Of a stretch of 64,000 nt of DNA, positions 9,967-19,585 are shown piece after piece. The stretch is from NCBI RefSeq assembly GCF_020443565.1, contig NZ_JAIZZN010000022.1:1-64000 (forward strand), given 5' to 3'. The DNA comes from Clostridium sp. CS001. Lineage in GTDB: Bacteria > Bacillota > Clostridia > Clostridiales > Clostridiaceae. Within the stretch, counting starts at the first letter, position 1; every line of letters starts with the position of its first letter. The notes below the pieces were generated by a model, which saw only the letters and a program-made list of their open reading frames with translations, had not been told where the DNA came from and ran no database searches. The position numbers and the translations under genes are program-made.

Positions 9967-10526
9967 AATAAATAAAGTCTTGAAAATACAAATAAAGTTA
10001 TGAACAGTATTGTCCACATTAGACCCTATAAACTGGGTTTTGATGTGGACAATTTTTCTTTCCTTCCATCCCTATCCAAATCCCACACCACCCCCACATA
10101 ACATCAGTCATTGGAACGGTTTACCGTTCCTTTTCTTTTTTCTTCCCACGCACCAAGAGCCAGATAAAAAGATGGATTAAAGGATTGAAGTATTGATTGA
10201 AAAGATCGAATGGATGATAGATTAATTGATTGTGAACAGCCACAAAACTGATGAATGCTTTGATATGAGAGGGTTTAATGGGATAGGATAAGGGGACACG
10301 AGAGAATGATTGATAAGATACGGGAGAAAAAATGCCAGAGAATACTTGTGTAAAAGGAGCGAATGATTGATTTTTGAATTGATGGGATGGTCGGCAGACC
10401 TTTTGGGGAAAAAGGAGGAAAATAGGAGGAGTTTTTCAAGAGTTTATTAGTATTTTTTGAGGGTAAAAGAGAGGGGTGAGGGTGGAGGTTGGGTGAAATC
10501 GTTCAAGACTTTATTTGTATTGGGAG
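9967..10526. repeat. Non-coding element with AATAAAGT inverted repeats, downstream of Wadjet
   Basis: Direct copies at 9967-9982 (AAATAAATAAAGTCTTG) and 9983-10003 (AATACAAATAAAGTTATG) are matched by an inverted copy at 10502-10526 (TTCAAGACTTTATTTG). The interior holds a terminator, then a C/T-rich segment (about 10053-10130), then a G/A-rich segment (about 10440-10500) that could pair with it. The architecture parallels 1221-1838, so the Wadjet operon is bracketed by two similar elements. Confidence 0.5.
10009..10057 (+). terminator. Terminator after jetC
   Basis: ATTGTCCACAT (10009-10019) pairs perfectly with ATGTGGACAAT (10042-10052), with a smaller nested ACCC/GGGT stem, followed by TTTTTC. 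It lies about 115 bases beyond the jetC stop. Confidence 0.85.
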
Positions 10527-11182
10527 AAATCAGGGGACGTAGGAATGCGGGTTTGAGTGGTGTGTGATGAGTTGGGTTTTCAAATTTTTAATAATAGTCT
10601 ACATAGTTAGAACGAAATTCTTAAAGAGAGTAGATCTAAGAATAGGAATGGGACAAAAAAAGAGCAATAAAGATGGCAATCCATTGATTGAATAAGATGG
10701 ATTGGATTAAATATTTATAAGGTTTCTCAGTATGTAAGAGTTGGTCAGGATATGGATTGAAATATTTGAGTTAACAACAAAATGTCCTAAAAGCCACGAT
10801 AATTAGTAGTTAACTATTGTATATGATGGTATAATTTATTTATTAAGTTATTTATTTATAATTGATAAGTATGAAGTAACTCTATACTATTGGTAAAGTG
10901 TCAATTTGGTCAAACACGAGTTTGGAATCATTGATTATCGTGTTTATATTTAGGTGATAACATCGATTTTTAAAAATGAGAAAAACCAGGTAAACCCAAA
11001 TATTTTTTCAATGTTATTTAATTAGAAAAAAGATTATTCAGTATGCTTCCTTCTTAAAATGTGAATTAAGAAGAGTAATTTTGTACTTACCTAAAAATTT
11101 TAATATTACCAATGTTATCTTAAAACATTACATAAGGTAAACATAAACATAAAGTTAAAGAAGCTATTTATGGAGGGATGAT
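10527..11182. other. Intergenic region before the Pycsar genes
   Basis: I see no gene or clear repeat here. It is AT-rich, contains a TATAAT-like box near 10829 without a convincing -35 box, and probably holds the promoter of the downstream two-gene operon. Confidence 0.3.
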
Positions 11183-12130
11183 ATGGGATTATCAGATTTT
11201 TTACAACAGGTTAATGATGAAGTGAAAATCATCAATTCAAGTGACTTCAATATTGAAGTAATAGAAACTAAAACAGTTCCCACAAGAGAGGATAAAGAAA
11301 TAACATACGAGAACATTGACACAAAAACAAAAAAATGTAAGTCTATTGAAACTTGTGTTCTTTATATAGATATTAGAAAATCAACAGAATTGAGTTTAAC
11401 ACACTATCCTAAGACTCTAAGCAAACTATATTCATCTTTTGTTAAAAGTATGTTAAGGGCTTCACGATATCATGGTGGACATGTTAGAAATATTATTGGG
11501 GATAGAGTTATGGTTGTATTCGACTCGGAAAATTGTATGACTAATGCTGTAAATACTGCCATTCTACTTAATACAGTTTCTTCAGGTATTATGAATAAGC
11601 ATTTTAAGAATAATGAAGTGAAATGTGGAATAGGCATAGATTATGGCAAAATGCTTGTAACAAAAGTAGGCACAGTAAATCATGGAATTGAAAACATAGA
11701 GTATAAGTCATTAGTTTGGTTAGGTAAGCCCGCAAATATTGCATCTAAGCTAACTGATATTGCAAACAAGACACACAAAGGTAGAAACGAATTTATTAAT
11801 GAAGGGCTCCACTACCCATTGACAGATGCTTGGTCATGGAGTAAATTATCTTATGGCGAATTTATAGATAATCTTGAGGCAAATTTCACAGTAAATTTAA
11901 AGTACAAAAACCCATATTTTAATGCCTTTATTAAGCATTCAGATGATATAACTACTAATGCTATTTTAATTACGGAAGTTGTTTATAATGAATTTAAGAA
12001 GAAAAATCCAAATGATGCTACGATAAAAAATAATTGGTGGATTAAGGAAGATATAAAAATACCTGAGTATGATGGGGTCATTTATGGTGGTAGTATCATA
12101 TATAAAAATGCACTGGATAAAGTGAGGTAA
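11183..12130 (+). CDS. pycC: Pycsar class III nucleotidyl cyclase
   Basis: This is a 315-residue protein with a class III adenylate/guanylate cyclase domain at about residues 50-200. The two metal-binding aspartates are visible: D63 in YIDIRKST and D107 in IIGDRVM. The following CGIGIDYGKM segment is also typical. In Pycsar systems such cyclases sense phage infection and make cCMP or cUMP, which activates an effector. The start is supported by GGAGGGATGAT upstream. The next gene begins four bases after the stop and encodes a membrane effector, which is what makes this Pycsar rather than a general cyclase. Whether the product is cCMP or cUMP cannot be read from the sequence. Confidence 0.88.
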   Translation: MGLSDFLQQVNDEVKIINSSDFNIEVIETKTVPTREDKEITYENIDTKTKKCKSIETCVLYIDIRKSTELSLTHYPKTLSKLYSSFVKSMLRASRYHGGHVRNIIGDRVMVVFDSENCMTNAVNTAILLNTVSSGIMNKHFKNNEVKCGIGIDYGKMLVTKVGTVNHGIENIEYKSLVWLGKPANIASKLTDIANKTHKGRNEFINEGLHYPLTDAWSWSKLSYGEFIDNLEANFTVNLKYKNPYFNAFIKHSDDITTNAILITEVVYNEFKKKNPNDATIKNNWWIKEDIKIPEYDGVIYGGSIIYKNALDKVR

Positions 12131-12134
12131 AAAT

Positions 12135-12683
12135 ATGAAAGAAGATTTAAAAGCAACGTTGGCGAATATTAATGATTGGCTAAAATTTGCAGAGGCTAAA
12201 AATGCAATACTAATTACTTTAAATGGAGGAATGATTTTTGCATTTTTATCCTCTTTTAATGATAAAATGTCGTTTGCAAGTCACAATGTATTTTCATATA
12301 ATTTTTTTCTAAGAATATATTATTGGGAATTTGTTATATTTGCCATATTAGGTTTAGTTATAGCATTAATTTCCTTTTATCCACAAATAAAAAGAGATAT
12401 TTTTTGGTTTACTGTTAGAGCTAAGACTACAACGGATAATCTACAATTCTTCGGAGATATTGAAAAGTATACTGCTAATGAGTATTTAGAGTTAATTAAG
12501 TCAGATAGCAATTACTCATTTGAAAAACTTGAAAAAGATTACGCAAATCAGATTGTCATAAATTCCAGAATAACCTATCGTAAAAATAAATATGCTCAAG
12601 TAGCTGTATTCCTTACCTTGTCTGCAATTGGAACAATCTTTATGGGAATTATATTTAGTCTTATTCTAAATCCAAATGAATAA
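12135..12683 (+). CDS. pycTM: Pycsar membrane effector PycTM
   Basis: This is a 182-residue protein with three predicted membrane helices, at about residues 24-42, 58-80 and 155-178. Its N-terminal part has the WLKFAEAKNA pattern of the Pycsar_TM/DUF5706 family. In known systems, cyclic pyrimidine nucleotides trigger this effector to damage the inner membrane and stop phage spread by cell death. It sits four bases behind the cyclase gene, in the standard two-gene order. The soluble loop between helices 2 and 3 (about 85-150) is the likely sensor and oligomerisation part. Confidence 0.85.
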   Translation: MKEDLKATLANINDWLKFAEAKNAILITLNGGMIFAFLSSFNDKMSFASHNVFSYNFFLRIYYWEFVIFAILGLVIALISFYPQIKRDIFWFTVRAKTTTDNLQFFGDIEKYTANEYLELIKSDSNYSFEKLEKDYANQIVINSRITYRKNKYAQVAVFLTLSAIGTIFMGIIFSLILNPNE

Positions 12684-13067
12684 TTATTTTTATTTTCAAA
12701 ATCATAGGTAAATAAAAAAGAATATGAGAAAACCCCAAAAAGTGAATAGTAATAATAGTTAATTAACTATACATTACATTATGAAACGAAAAAAACATAA
12801 AATTTTTTTGTCTCAATTCAGCTATTACACCGTGTAATAAAAAGCTTATAGACTCAGCAGTAATATAGTTTTATGTAATAATCAAGAATTAAGAGGTATG
12901 AAAAATGAATAATGTATATCTAAATGTACTATATAATTCATTATAGATCTGCTTAATGTCTATCTAAAGTGTATTAAATATAGTATAAATAGTATTGGAA
13001 ATGCACTTGTACAAGAACTAAAGTTCGCATATAATATTAAGTGAAGGAAAGTATTGGGAGGTGTAAT

Positions 13068-13212
13068 TTGAAAGTTGTTGCAAAACAGATAGAGATGGTG
13101 GCATGGTTTAATATAAAGTTTTAAGTGCCAAAGTCTGATAGATGATGTACTTACGATGTTTGAAATTAAATATGAACTTAGTACTTGCAAGTGGATATTA
13201 TTCAAGATATAG
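13068..13212 (+). pseudogene. Decayed fragment of a small hypothetical protein gene
   Basis: GGGAGGTG precedes a TTG at 13068 that opens an 18-codon frame containing AKQIEMVAWF. After a stop and a gap, the same stretch continues in another frame with FEIKYELSTCKWILFKI ending at TAG 13210-13212. These two blocks look like the beginning and end of a single clostridial hypothetical protein whose middle has been lost. The relation is from pattern memory, so the family is left unnamed. The rest of 12684-13366 shows no other gene. Confidence 0.45.
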
Positions 13213-13285
13213 ATATGTGATTATGGAATTCTGAAGATATATGTAAGTTAGTATTAATCCAAAGATTAATAATGGTAGAATTGAA

Positions 13286-13320
13286 ATATACATATACATA
13301 TACATATACATATATATGTA
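13286..13320. repeat. CATATA microsatellite
   Basis: Four to five consecutive CATATA units end in a TATATATGTA palindrome. It lies just upstream of the Spo0E-like gene and may simply be a slippage repeat. Confidence 0.7.
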
Positions 13321-13366
13321 CTTATACTATGCATAGCTTACTATCAAAAAAGATGGAGAGATAAAA

Positions 13367-13504
13367 ATGAATGAAAATAAGTTAGAGAAATTGCGAGAAG
13401 AACTTCATAAATTAATTGAGCAGAATACATGTTTATATAATGATAATGTCGTTGAAGTTAGTGAAGAGTTAGACAAGTTAATAATAGAAGAGTATGCAAA
13501 GTGA
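13367..13504 (+). CDS. Spo0E-like aspartyl-phosphate phosphatase
   Basis: This is a 45-residue protein with the Spo0E-family layout: an N-terminal helix (KLEKLREELHKLI), a turn, and a second helix carrying the signature SEELDKLI (the family motif is SQELD). Spo0E phosphatases remove phosphate from Spo0A and so delay sporulation. The length is typical. GGAGAG precedes the ATG with good spacing. The gene stands alone; its presence is the main clue that the host is a sporulating Firmicute. Whether it acts on the host Spo0A is inferred from the family. Confidence 0.85.
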   Translation: MNENKLEKLREELHKLIEQNTCLYNDNVVEVSEELDKLIIEEYAK

Positions 13505-13596
13505 TTAATTGAAATATTGCTTAGTGAGATTGCTGTTAAGCATTAAAGTAAGTTTGTTGGTATAGGTGTGGAAAACAATAAAGGATATACAGAGTA

Positions 13597-13640
13597 AATG
13601 AAGGAGATGGAGGGGTAATCCCAGAACTTCTTCATTTTTT
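13597..13640 (+). terminator. Probable terminator
   Basis: AATGAAG near 13597 pairs with CTTCATT near 13629, followed by a run of T. It lies about 95 bases after the Spo0E-like gene. Nothing else is visible in 13505-13819. Confidence 0.5.
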
Positions 13641-13819
13641 ATTGAGTCTCACCTAAACCATATATTTATCATATACTCAGGAGCAAAGAGCATCAATAAT
13701 TTCAGAAGTTATGTTTGATTTTATTGGAAAATTATAAAAATATTGAATATTACTATCTTTAATTTATGTCAGTTTAATGAGATAATTGTTGTATACAGGT
13801 TAAATGGGGGGGAGTATAT

Positions 13820-14974
13820 ATGCAAAAATGTAGATTGAATGGTGATGCTGTGTATGCTTTTAATGTTGTAGATTCTAATTACATAGTAAACCATGAATAT
13901 GAGAAAAGCCTAAGACGGGCAAGTGAACGTGGAAATTTGAAATGTGAAGATTGTGGAGCAGATATAATATTTAAATATGGAAAGATAAAGATAGCTCACT
14001 TTGCACATAAGTTCGATATTTTAGGTGGTGGGTGTACATATTCAGCGGAATCAGAAGAACATATTGAGGGCAAAAAGTTAATCTTTGAATTAATGGTAAA
14101 ACATTATTCAAATATAGAAGCTGAAATAAGACATAGATTTAATAATGGAAGATGGGCAGATTTATATTTTAAATTTGAAACTGGAGAAGAACTTGTAATT
14201 GAGTTTCAAAGAAATTTAAATAGTTTGTTAAAATTTGAGGATAAAAAGGAGTTTTATCAAAGCATTAATTTAAATAATGTATGGTTAGTAAGTGGCAGTG
14301 TAGATGAATTTCAAAGCATAGTTAGAGAATATGATTTTATTTTTTACCATAGGTTTATATTAAATGATAACAATAATAAGTTGTTAGTTTTAGATGTAGA
14401 TAGGCAAAAGTTATTAATATCGTCTAAGGCAGTAGTCAAAGATAGTGTAAGTGATGAAATAATATTAGATAAGATAATTAGTAGGAGCTATAGTTTAAAT
14501 GAAATTAAAATATTACCTAACGGGACTATAGAATGTAATTTTGATAGAGAATTTGAAAATGAAAAGAATGGATTTGTACAAGCATATTTAAAAGAAAAAC
14601 AGTTGGAAAAAGATGAGCAGGAACGTACGGAAAAAGAAGCAAAGAATCGTAAGGAGAAATCAGAGGCACAGGAAAATATATTGAGAGAAAAAATTAAAAG
14701 TGAATATAAAGAAAATACTAATAGAACTTATGCATCAATCCCCAAAAAGGATTATCAAAGTTATGATAAAGATAATGAATATTACAAGGATAAAGTAAAA
14801 AAGGCAGTTTTGGGATATAGGTACGGGCAAGAAAATTTAATTAGAATATTAAAAAATTGTGGGTCAACTGAGTACAATTTAATAAGGAATCTATTTGAAG
14901 AAGAAATAAATAGTGGCAATGATAGAGCAAAAAGAATATATGATGAAATTATAAAATTAGCAGGCTTTAATTAA
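13820..14974 (+). CDS. CoiA-like nuclease-domain protein
   Basis: This is a 384-residue protein resembling the competence protein CoiA family. The N-terminal zinc-finger-like part has C42xxC45, H60, H63 and C72. It is followed by a restriction-endonuclease-like core with D114 and E128-x-Q130 in LVIEFQRN, a Q variant of the PD-(D/E)xK motif. Residues about 245-300 are a charged coiled coil, and the C-terminus is helical. The start follows GGGGGGGAG. CoiA-like proteins occur in DNA uptake and also as single genes in defence islands; the latter fits the neighbours here (inference). A Cys-rich frame continues directly after the stop and may once have been part of it. Confidence 0.75.
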   Translation: MQKCRLNGDAVYAFNVVDSNYIVNHEYEKSLRRASERGNLKCEDCGADIIFKYGKIKIAHFAHKFDILGGGCTYSAESEEHIEGKKLIFELMVKHYSNIEAEIRHRFNNGRWADLYFKFETGEELVIEFQRNLNSLLKFEDKKEFYQSINLNNVWLVSGSVDEFQSIVREYDFIFYHRFILNDNNNKLLVLDVDRQKLLISSKAVVKDSVSDEIILDKIISRSYSLNEIKILPNGTIECNFDREFENEKNGFVQAYLKEKQLEKDEQERTEKEAKNRKEKSEAQENILREKIKSEYKENTNRTYASIPKKDYQSYDKDNEYYKDKVKKAVLGYRYGQENLIRILKNCGSTEYNLIRNLFEEEINSGNDRAKRIYDEIIKLAGFN

Positions 14975-15146
14975 CAAAACAGTTATTGAAGAATATTTAA
15001 GATATAATTCATTAGAGAATACAGTTACCTTTTGTAAGAAGTGTGTCTTTCTTTGGGATAAAAAAGGTATGAATTTATGTCCTATATGCAAAACCAGATA
15101 TAAAAAGATAGACAATAGAACCTGTTATGAGTGTAAAGGATTGTAA
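14964..15146 (+). pseudogene. Zinc-ribbon fragment after the CoiA-like gene
   Basis: In a frame shifted relative to the CoiA-like gene, about 60 codons run through its stop without an ATG/GTG/TTG start in the first part. They encode CKKC, then CPIC, then CYEC, i.e. three CxxC pairs of a zinc ribbon. It may be a former C-terminal zinc domain separated by a frameshift, or a small protein with an unusual start. No clear ribosome binding site is visible. Confidence 0.4.
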
Positions 15147-15190
15147 TATTACTAAATATTTGATTTAAATAATAAATGAGGGGGATTTAT

Positions 15191-16954
15191 ATGGATTCAA
15201 TGTTATCTTTAGCTTATTCAATGTATTCAAATAAAGGTGTGTATGCACTATTACTTGGCTCAGGTATATCACGTTCAGCGGGGATACCTACTGGATGGGA
15301 AGTGGTTTTAGATTTAATAGAGGGCATTGCCAAAATAAAGGGTGAGGATATTGGTACTTCAGCAGAAGAATGGTATATAGAAACTTTTAGTAAAGAACCC
15401 GACTATAGTGAAATATTAAATGATATAGCTAAGACTGGAACAGAAAGAAGTCAAATTCTAAAGGGATATTTCGATCCAAATGACGAAGAATTTGAACAAG
15501 GCATAAAAGTACCGACCCAAGCACATAAAGCAATTGCCAGTTTAGTTAAGCATGGATTTTTAAAAGTCATAGTAACTACAAATTTTGATAGGCTTTTAGA
15601 AAGGGCTTTGGAGGAAATAGGAATTACCCCTACGGTTATAAGTAATGATGATAATATTGATGGAGCAATGCCTATTATACATTCCCAATGTACTGTAATA
15701 AAGGTGCATGGGGATTACTTAGATACCAGAATAATGAATACTAAATCTGAATTAGAGAGTTACTCAGAAAAAATGAATTCACTATTGGATAGAGTTTTTG
15801 ATGACTTTGGGTTAATAACTTGTGGGTGGTCTGGTGACTGGGACTTAGCTTTACGTTCTTGTATTGAAAGATGTAAAAGTCATAGATTTACTACATACTG
15901 GACAAGTATCACTGAGCCAAGTCAAAAGGCCAAAGATTTAATTGATCTTAGAAGAGGTGAAAAAACCTTTATAAAGGACGCAGACAGCTTTTTTAAAGAT
16001 TTAGAACAAAAGGTTTTAGCTTTAGATGATATTTACAAACCACATCCGTTGTCATCAAAGGTAGCAGTTTCAATACTAAAACGAAATATAGCTCTACATA
16101 CTAATAAAATAATTGTGCATGATTTAGTTATGGAAGAAACTGATAGAGTTTGTAATGAAAACATTAAATTTATAATGAATGACACTATAAATGAGAAACT
16201 AATGTTAGATAGAATTAAGATATATGAGGCTAATATTGAAATACTATTAAATTTGTTTATAAGTGGCTGTTACTTTGGTGGAAAAGAATTTTCAGATATA
16301 TGGATAAAGAGCATAGAGCAGGTTGCCAATACTGATAGTAGAAGAAGTGGAAACAGTGCTTTGCTTAATTTAAAGAACTATCCAACACTCTTATTACTAT
16401 ATGCAGGAGGTATAGCAAGTATTGCATCAAAGAACTATTATAATTTATATTCTATTGCTATTGAAGCAAAATGTGGAGATAATGCTCAATATAATAGACA
16501 GACTTCAATAGGAAAGAATATTTACAATTACTCTATTTTCGAGACAAAATCAATTGCAGGAAAAGTGCTTAATATGGATAACAATTATACTCCTATAAGT
16601 GATTATATACACGATTATTTAAGAGTATTTATGAAAGAAATAATTCCATTAGACTTAAATTACGATAGAGCATTTGATTACTTTGAGTATATGATAGGGC
16701 TTATTTATATAGATAGAAAGCATGATACTTTCAAAGAGGGCGAAGAAAGTATTTGGGGTCCTATTGGAAGGTTTCCTTGGAAATATATACATAACACAAC
16801 AGAGTCGCCAGTAAAACTTGTTAGTTTAGAGCTTGATAAGCTTGGAGATGAATGGTTGCCTTTAAAACATGGATTATTTGATGGAAAAAAGGAAAGAGTA
16901 ATTGAGATAAAAAAAAGGTATGATGAATATTTTAAAAAATTAGATTGGTATTAG
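15191..16954 (+). CDS. SIR2-domain protein, probable NAD-cleaving defence protein
   Basis: This is a 587-residue protein with an N-terminal SIR2-like domain (about residues 10-270). The NAD-binding motif LLLGSGIS is near residue 23, the TTNFDRLLE motif and the KVHGD motif with the catalytic-type His follow, and the later CGWSGDWD segment is typical of this bacterial group. The C-terminal 300 residues are helical and unassigned. Bacterial SIR2 proteins of this type commonly deplete NAD upon phage infection; that role is inferred from the family and the defence neighbourhood. ATG 15191 is used because GAGGGGG lies seven bases upstream, whereas the ATG at 15176 lies before this site. Confidence 0.82.
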   Translation: MDSMLSLAYSMYSNKGVYALLLGSGISRSAGIPTGWEVVLDLIEGIAKIKGEDIGTSAEEWYIETFSKEPDYSEILNDIAKTGTERSQILKGYFDPNDEEFEQGIKVPTQAHKAIASLVKHGFLKVIVTTNFDRLLERALEEIGITPTVISNDDNIDGAMPIIHSQCTVIKVHGDYLDTRIMNTKSELESYSEKMNSLLDRVFDDFGLITCGWSGDWDLALRSCIERCKSHRFTTYWTSITEPSQKAKDLIDLRRGEKTFIKDADSFFKDLEQKVLALDDIYKPHPLSSKVAVSILKRNIALHTNKIIVHDLVMEETDRVCNENIKFIMNDTINEKLMLDRIKIYEANIEILLNLFISGCYFGGKEFSDIWIKSIEQVANTDSRRSGNSALLNLKNYPTLLLLYAGGIASIASKNYYNLYSIAIEAKCGDNAQYNRQTSIGKNIYNYSIFETKSIAGKVLNMDNNYTPISDYIHDYLRVFMKEIIPLDLNYDRAFDYFEYMIGLIYIDRKHDTFKEGEESIWGPIGRFPWKYIHNTTESPVKLVSLELDKLGDEWLPLKHGLFDGKKERVIEIKKRYDEYFKKLDWY

Positions 16955-17466
16955 ATATGATACTATGGTAATGGAAGAAGGCGTAAGTGTACATCAACAA
17001 TAAGCATTATATTCATATAATAAAGTCCATCACATTAAAAGAGTTCTTCTTCAAATAAACGCATGATTAAATTAAGATAAAATTCTGCTCCACAGGCGAT
17101 TAGCTTTTTCCAGGGTATTCCCTAAAAATAAATCAAACCAAATGGTTCCTATTGGAAACTTAGATACTACGTTTTAACTACTTTTAAAGTTTTCTGACAA
17201 GATAATTGTTATATCAGATACCATTTGAGGGCTAATGATTAATGATTAATTCTATGAATAACTGAAAAAAAATAGTGAATAATGAGTTGAAGTCTTGATG
17301 TCGAAAGGGTTACTGGTGGATAAGACTAAGGCATAAAGTGGAGGTAAATACGGTTGTTGGGATTGAAGTGGAATTGATGATAGACAATGTTGGATATAAT
17401 TCCAAAGGTGTAACTATATGATATAATAACGTGAAAGAAGAATTTTGTATTTAGGCGGAGGGGAAA
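16955..17466. other. Intergenic region without a recognised gene
   Basis: No convincing gene is present. A palindrome TTGGATATAATTCCAA occurs near 17389, and a TATAAT box near 17421 may belong to the promoter of the downstream gene. Confidence 0.3.
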
Positions 17467-19434
17467 ATGAAGGAGAATGTAATAAAAATAGAATTAAAAG
17501 GTAGAGAAGTAGAAATATCTATATTTTATAGTTTTTGTTCATATAAGATATATCAGAAAATATTAAGTGAAACGAATGATTATAAAGAAGCTTTTTTTAA
17601 TAGCATATATGAAATGATTTCTATTAATAAAGATAGCATTGAGGTTGATGATTTTAGGATTGAAGATGTGAAAGAGATAAAAGTAGAATATTTAGATATG
17701 ATAGCAGAATATATTATTAATTCATCAGGACTTAGAGAGGAATTGAATGAAAATGGTGAATTTAACAATGGTGATTGTTTTAGAAAAATATATCTGATGA
17801 ATAAAAAATTAGTTATAAATAATAGCACAAACCTATCAGAACGTGGGATATATTCGCAAACCGAATGTGCTGTAAATATATGTTCTCAATACTTAAATAG
17901 AGTAAATAAGTTTGAGGATTTAGTAAGTCCAGGAATGAAGTCTTTGATGGGATTATCTTCACAAATGGGAAAAATAATCAATCCGATTAATGCTGTTACA
18001 AAACTATCATTGGTAGGTGTTCAAAGGGATATAAGGCAATTAGCAGTAACTTCAAATGCCCTTAGTAATAGAAGCTTAAGGCCGCTTAAACCAGTTTTGC
18101 AGTCAGGGTTATTAAACATTCAAAGAAATGATTCAAAGAATGTTTTGGGAATAGGGGTTGCACATGTTGAAAGTGTTGGCAAAATTTACTCTCAATACTT
18201 AAATAGGCAAAATAAGATTGGGGATTTAATAAGCCCAAGCATGAAGTCCTTGGTAGGACTATCTGGACAAATGGAAAAAACTATGACTCCGATAAATGCT
18301 GTCACAAAACTGTCATTATCAGGTGTTCAAAGTGATATAAGACAATTAGCAGTAACTTCAAATGCTCTTATTAATAGAAGTTTTGGCGGAATAACAACGC
18401 AATTACAGAAACAGTTAGGACCGCTTGGAGCAGGCTCGCAGTTAGGACTATTAAATATTCAAAAGAATATTCCAAAGGTTGGTTTAGAAATAGGATTTGC
18501 TTCACAGGTCTTGAAATCACAAAATATTAGATACGATAAGATAATATCTAATATAAGTAGCACCAAAGAAGCGTTAATGAGCAGTAATATAGAGAGTATA
18601 AGGTCTGCTTTATTGGGGTCGCAGGTTGGTACCAGATTATTAGAAAGTCAATTAAAAGGAGTAAAAGAATCTTTAAGTTTAGTAACAAAATTTGATTATA
18701 GTGATAAATTAATATCTTTTGACAGTTTAAATAAGAGTATGATAAATGCGATTAGGCCTTTTATCACAGATTTTAATTCTCTAATATTATCACGCAATAA
18801 TATTAGAGAAAGTATAAAAAGCAAAGCAATGTCATTGAATAATTTTGATTGGTGGCTTATATCATCGTTACCAATAATAAAAATCAATGAAATATATAGG
18901 AATAAAGAAAGTTTAAACATAGATGAAGTTGATAATATAATATGTGACTATTATAGTGATAATAATTTCAAAGAATTAGATAAGGTTACTGAGAAATGGG
19001 TAGATTTAGATTATTTTAACAATAGAATAGATATATTAAAGGAATCAATTGAAGTGCATAAGTTAGAAAAATATAGATTAACAGTTCCAACTTTAGTTCC
19101 TTTAATAGAAGGTGTTATAAGAGATTTTATGTTAGATAAATATAAAATATTGAATGAGAGTTTTAGCCCAACATATAAAATATTTAAAAGTAAGGTTAAT
19201 GAATTAAGTAACTTTATTGTAAATTATGTTGTTATTTGTATAGATAAGCTATATTGCAGATTTAATCCTACCAAGCCGAATGAAGTTAGTGATTTTAGTA
19301 GGCACAAAATTTCACATGGGTTAGCCATAGAATATGGCTCAGAAGCAAACTCTTTAAAAGTAATATTATTTTTAGATGAAATATTTGAAATAATATCCTC
19401 TATTCAGGAAATGAAATTAATTGAGGTAAGTTAG
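17467..19434 (+). CDS. Large repeat-containing protein with C-terminal Rx4H (HEPN-like) motif
   Basis: This is a 655-residue protein I do not recognise as a whole. Residues 139-240 and 241-342 are a tandem duplication of about 102 residues; shared blocks include SQYLNR, PINAVTKLSL and DIRQLAVTSNAL. The middle is helical. The C-terminus has R612-H-K-I-S-H617, the RxxxxH pattern of HEPN ribonucleases, set in helices with a polar residue upstream, and followed by HG and a Glu-rich helix. HEPN domains of this kind serve as toxic RNases in abortive infection. The start follows GGAGGGG. The gene is alone between the SIR2 and glycosylase genes. The HEPN call is motif-level only. Confidence 0.6.
   Translation: MKENVIKIELKGREVEISIFYSFCSYKIYQKILSETNDYKEAFFNSIYEMISINKDSIEVDDFRIEDVKEIKVEYLDMIAEYIINSSGLREELNENGEFNNGDCFRKIYLMNKKLVINNSTNLSERGIYSQTECAVNICSQYLNRVNKFEDLVSPGMKSLMGLSSQMGKIINPINAVTKLSLVGVQRDIRQLAVTSNALSNRSLRPLKPVLQSGLLNIQRNDSKNVLGIGVAHVESVGKIYSQYLNRQNKIGDLISPSMKSLVGLSGQMEKTMTPINAVTKLSLSGVQSDIRQLAVTSNALINRSFGGITTQLQKQLGPLGAGSQLGLLNIQKNIPKVGLEIGFASQVLKSQNIRYDKIISNISSTKEALMSSNIESIRSALLGSQVGTRLLESQLKGVKESLSLVTKFDYSDKLISFDSLNKSMINAIRPFITDFNSLILSRNNIRESIKSKAMSLNNFDWWLISSLPIIKINEIYRNKESLNIDEVDNIICDYYSDNNFKELDKVTEKWVDLDYFNNRIDILKESIEVHKLEKYRLTVPTLVPLIEGVIRDFMLDKYKILNESFSPTYKIFKSKVNELSNFIVNYVVICIDKLYCRFNPTKPNEVSDFSRHKISHGLAIEYGSEANSLKVILFLDEIFEIISSIQEMKLIEVS
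17881..18492 (+). repeat. Tandem ~306-bp in-gene duplication
   Basis: The unit starting at 17881 (TGTTCTCAATACTTAAATAG) recurs at 18187 (TACTCTCAATACTTAAATAG), exactly 306 bases or 102 codons later. The copies have diverged at many third positions and in their last third, so the duplication is not recent. Confidence 0.8.
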
Positions 19435-19585
19435 GGGTATAAAAAGATATAGTGGAAGAAACATAATATAGGATAAAGTTACACATTAAAAAACAATAAT
19501 TTTAATATAATTAAAATTATGAAATCCTTATTTGAAAGGAAGTATAGCACTTCTTATGAGTAAAAGATGAAAGTGGGTAAATGAG

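Noticed and set aside
12960-13205. 81-codon minus-strand frame
   Set aside because: It lies over a plus-strand pseudogene, has no ribosome binding site, and its composition looks like random AT-rich translation.
13286-13320. CATATA repeat as phase-variation switch
   Set aside because: It is outside any coding frame and not placed between -35 and -10 boxes.
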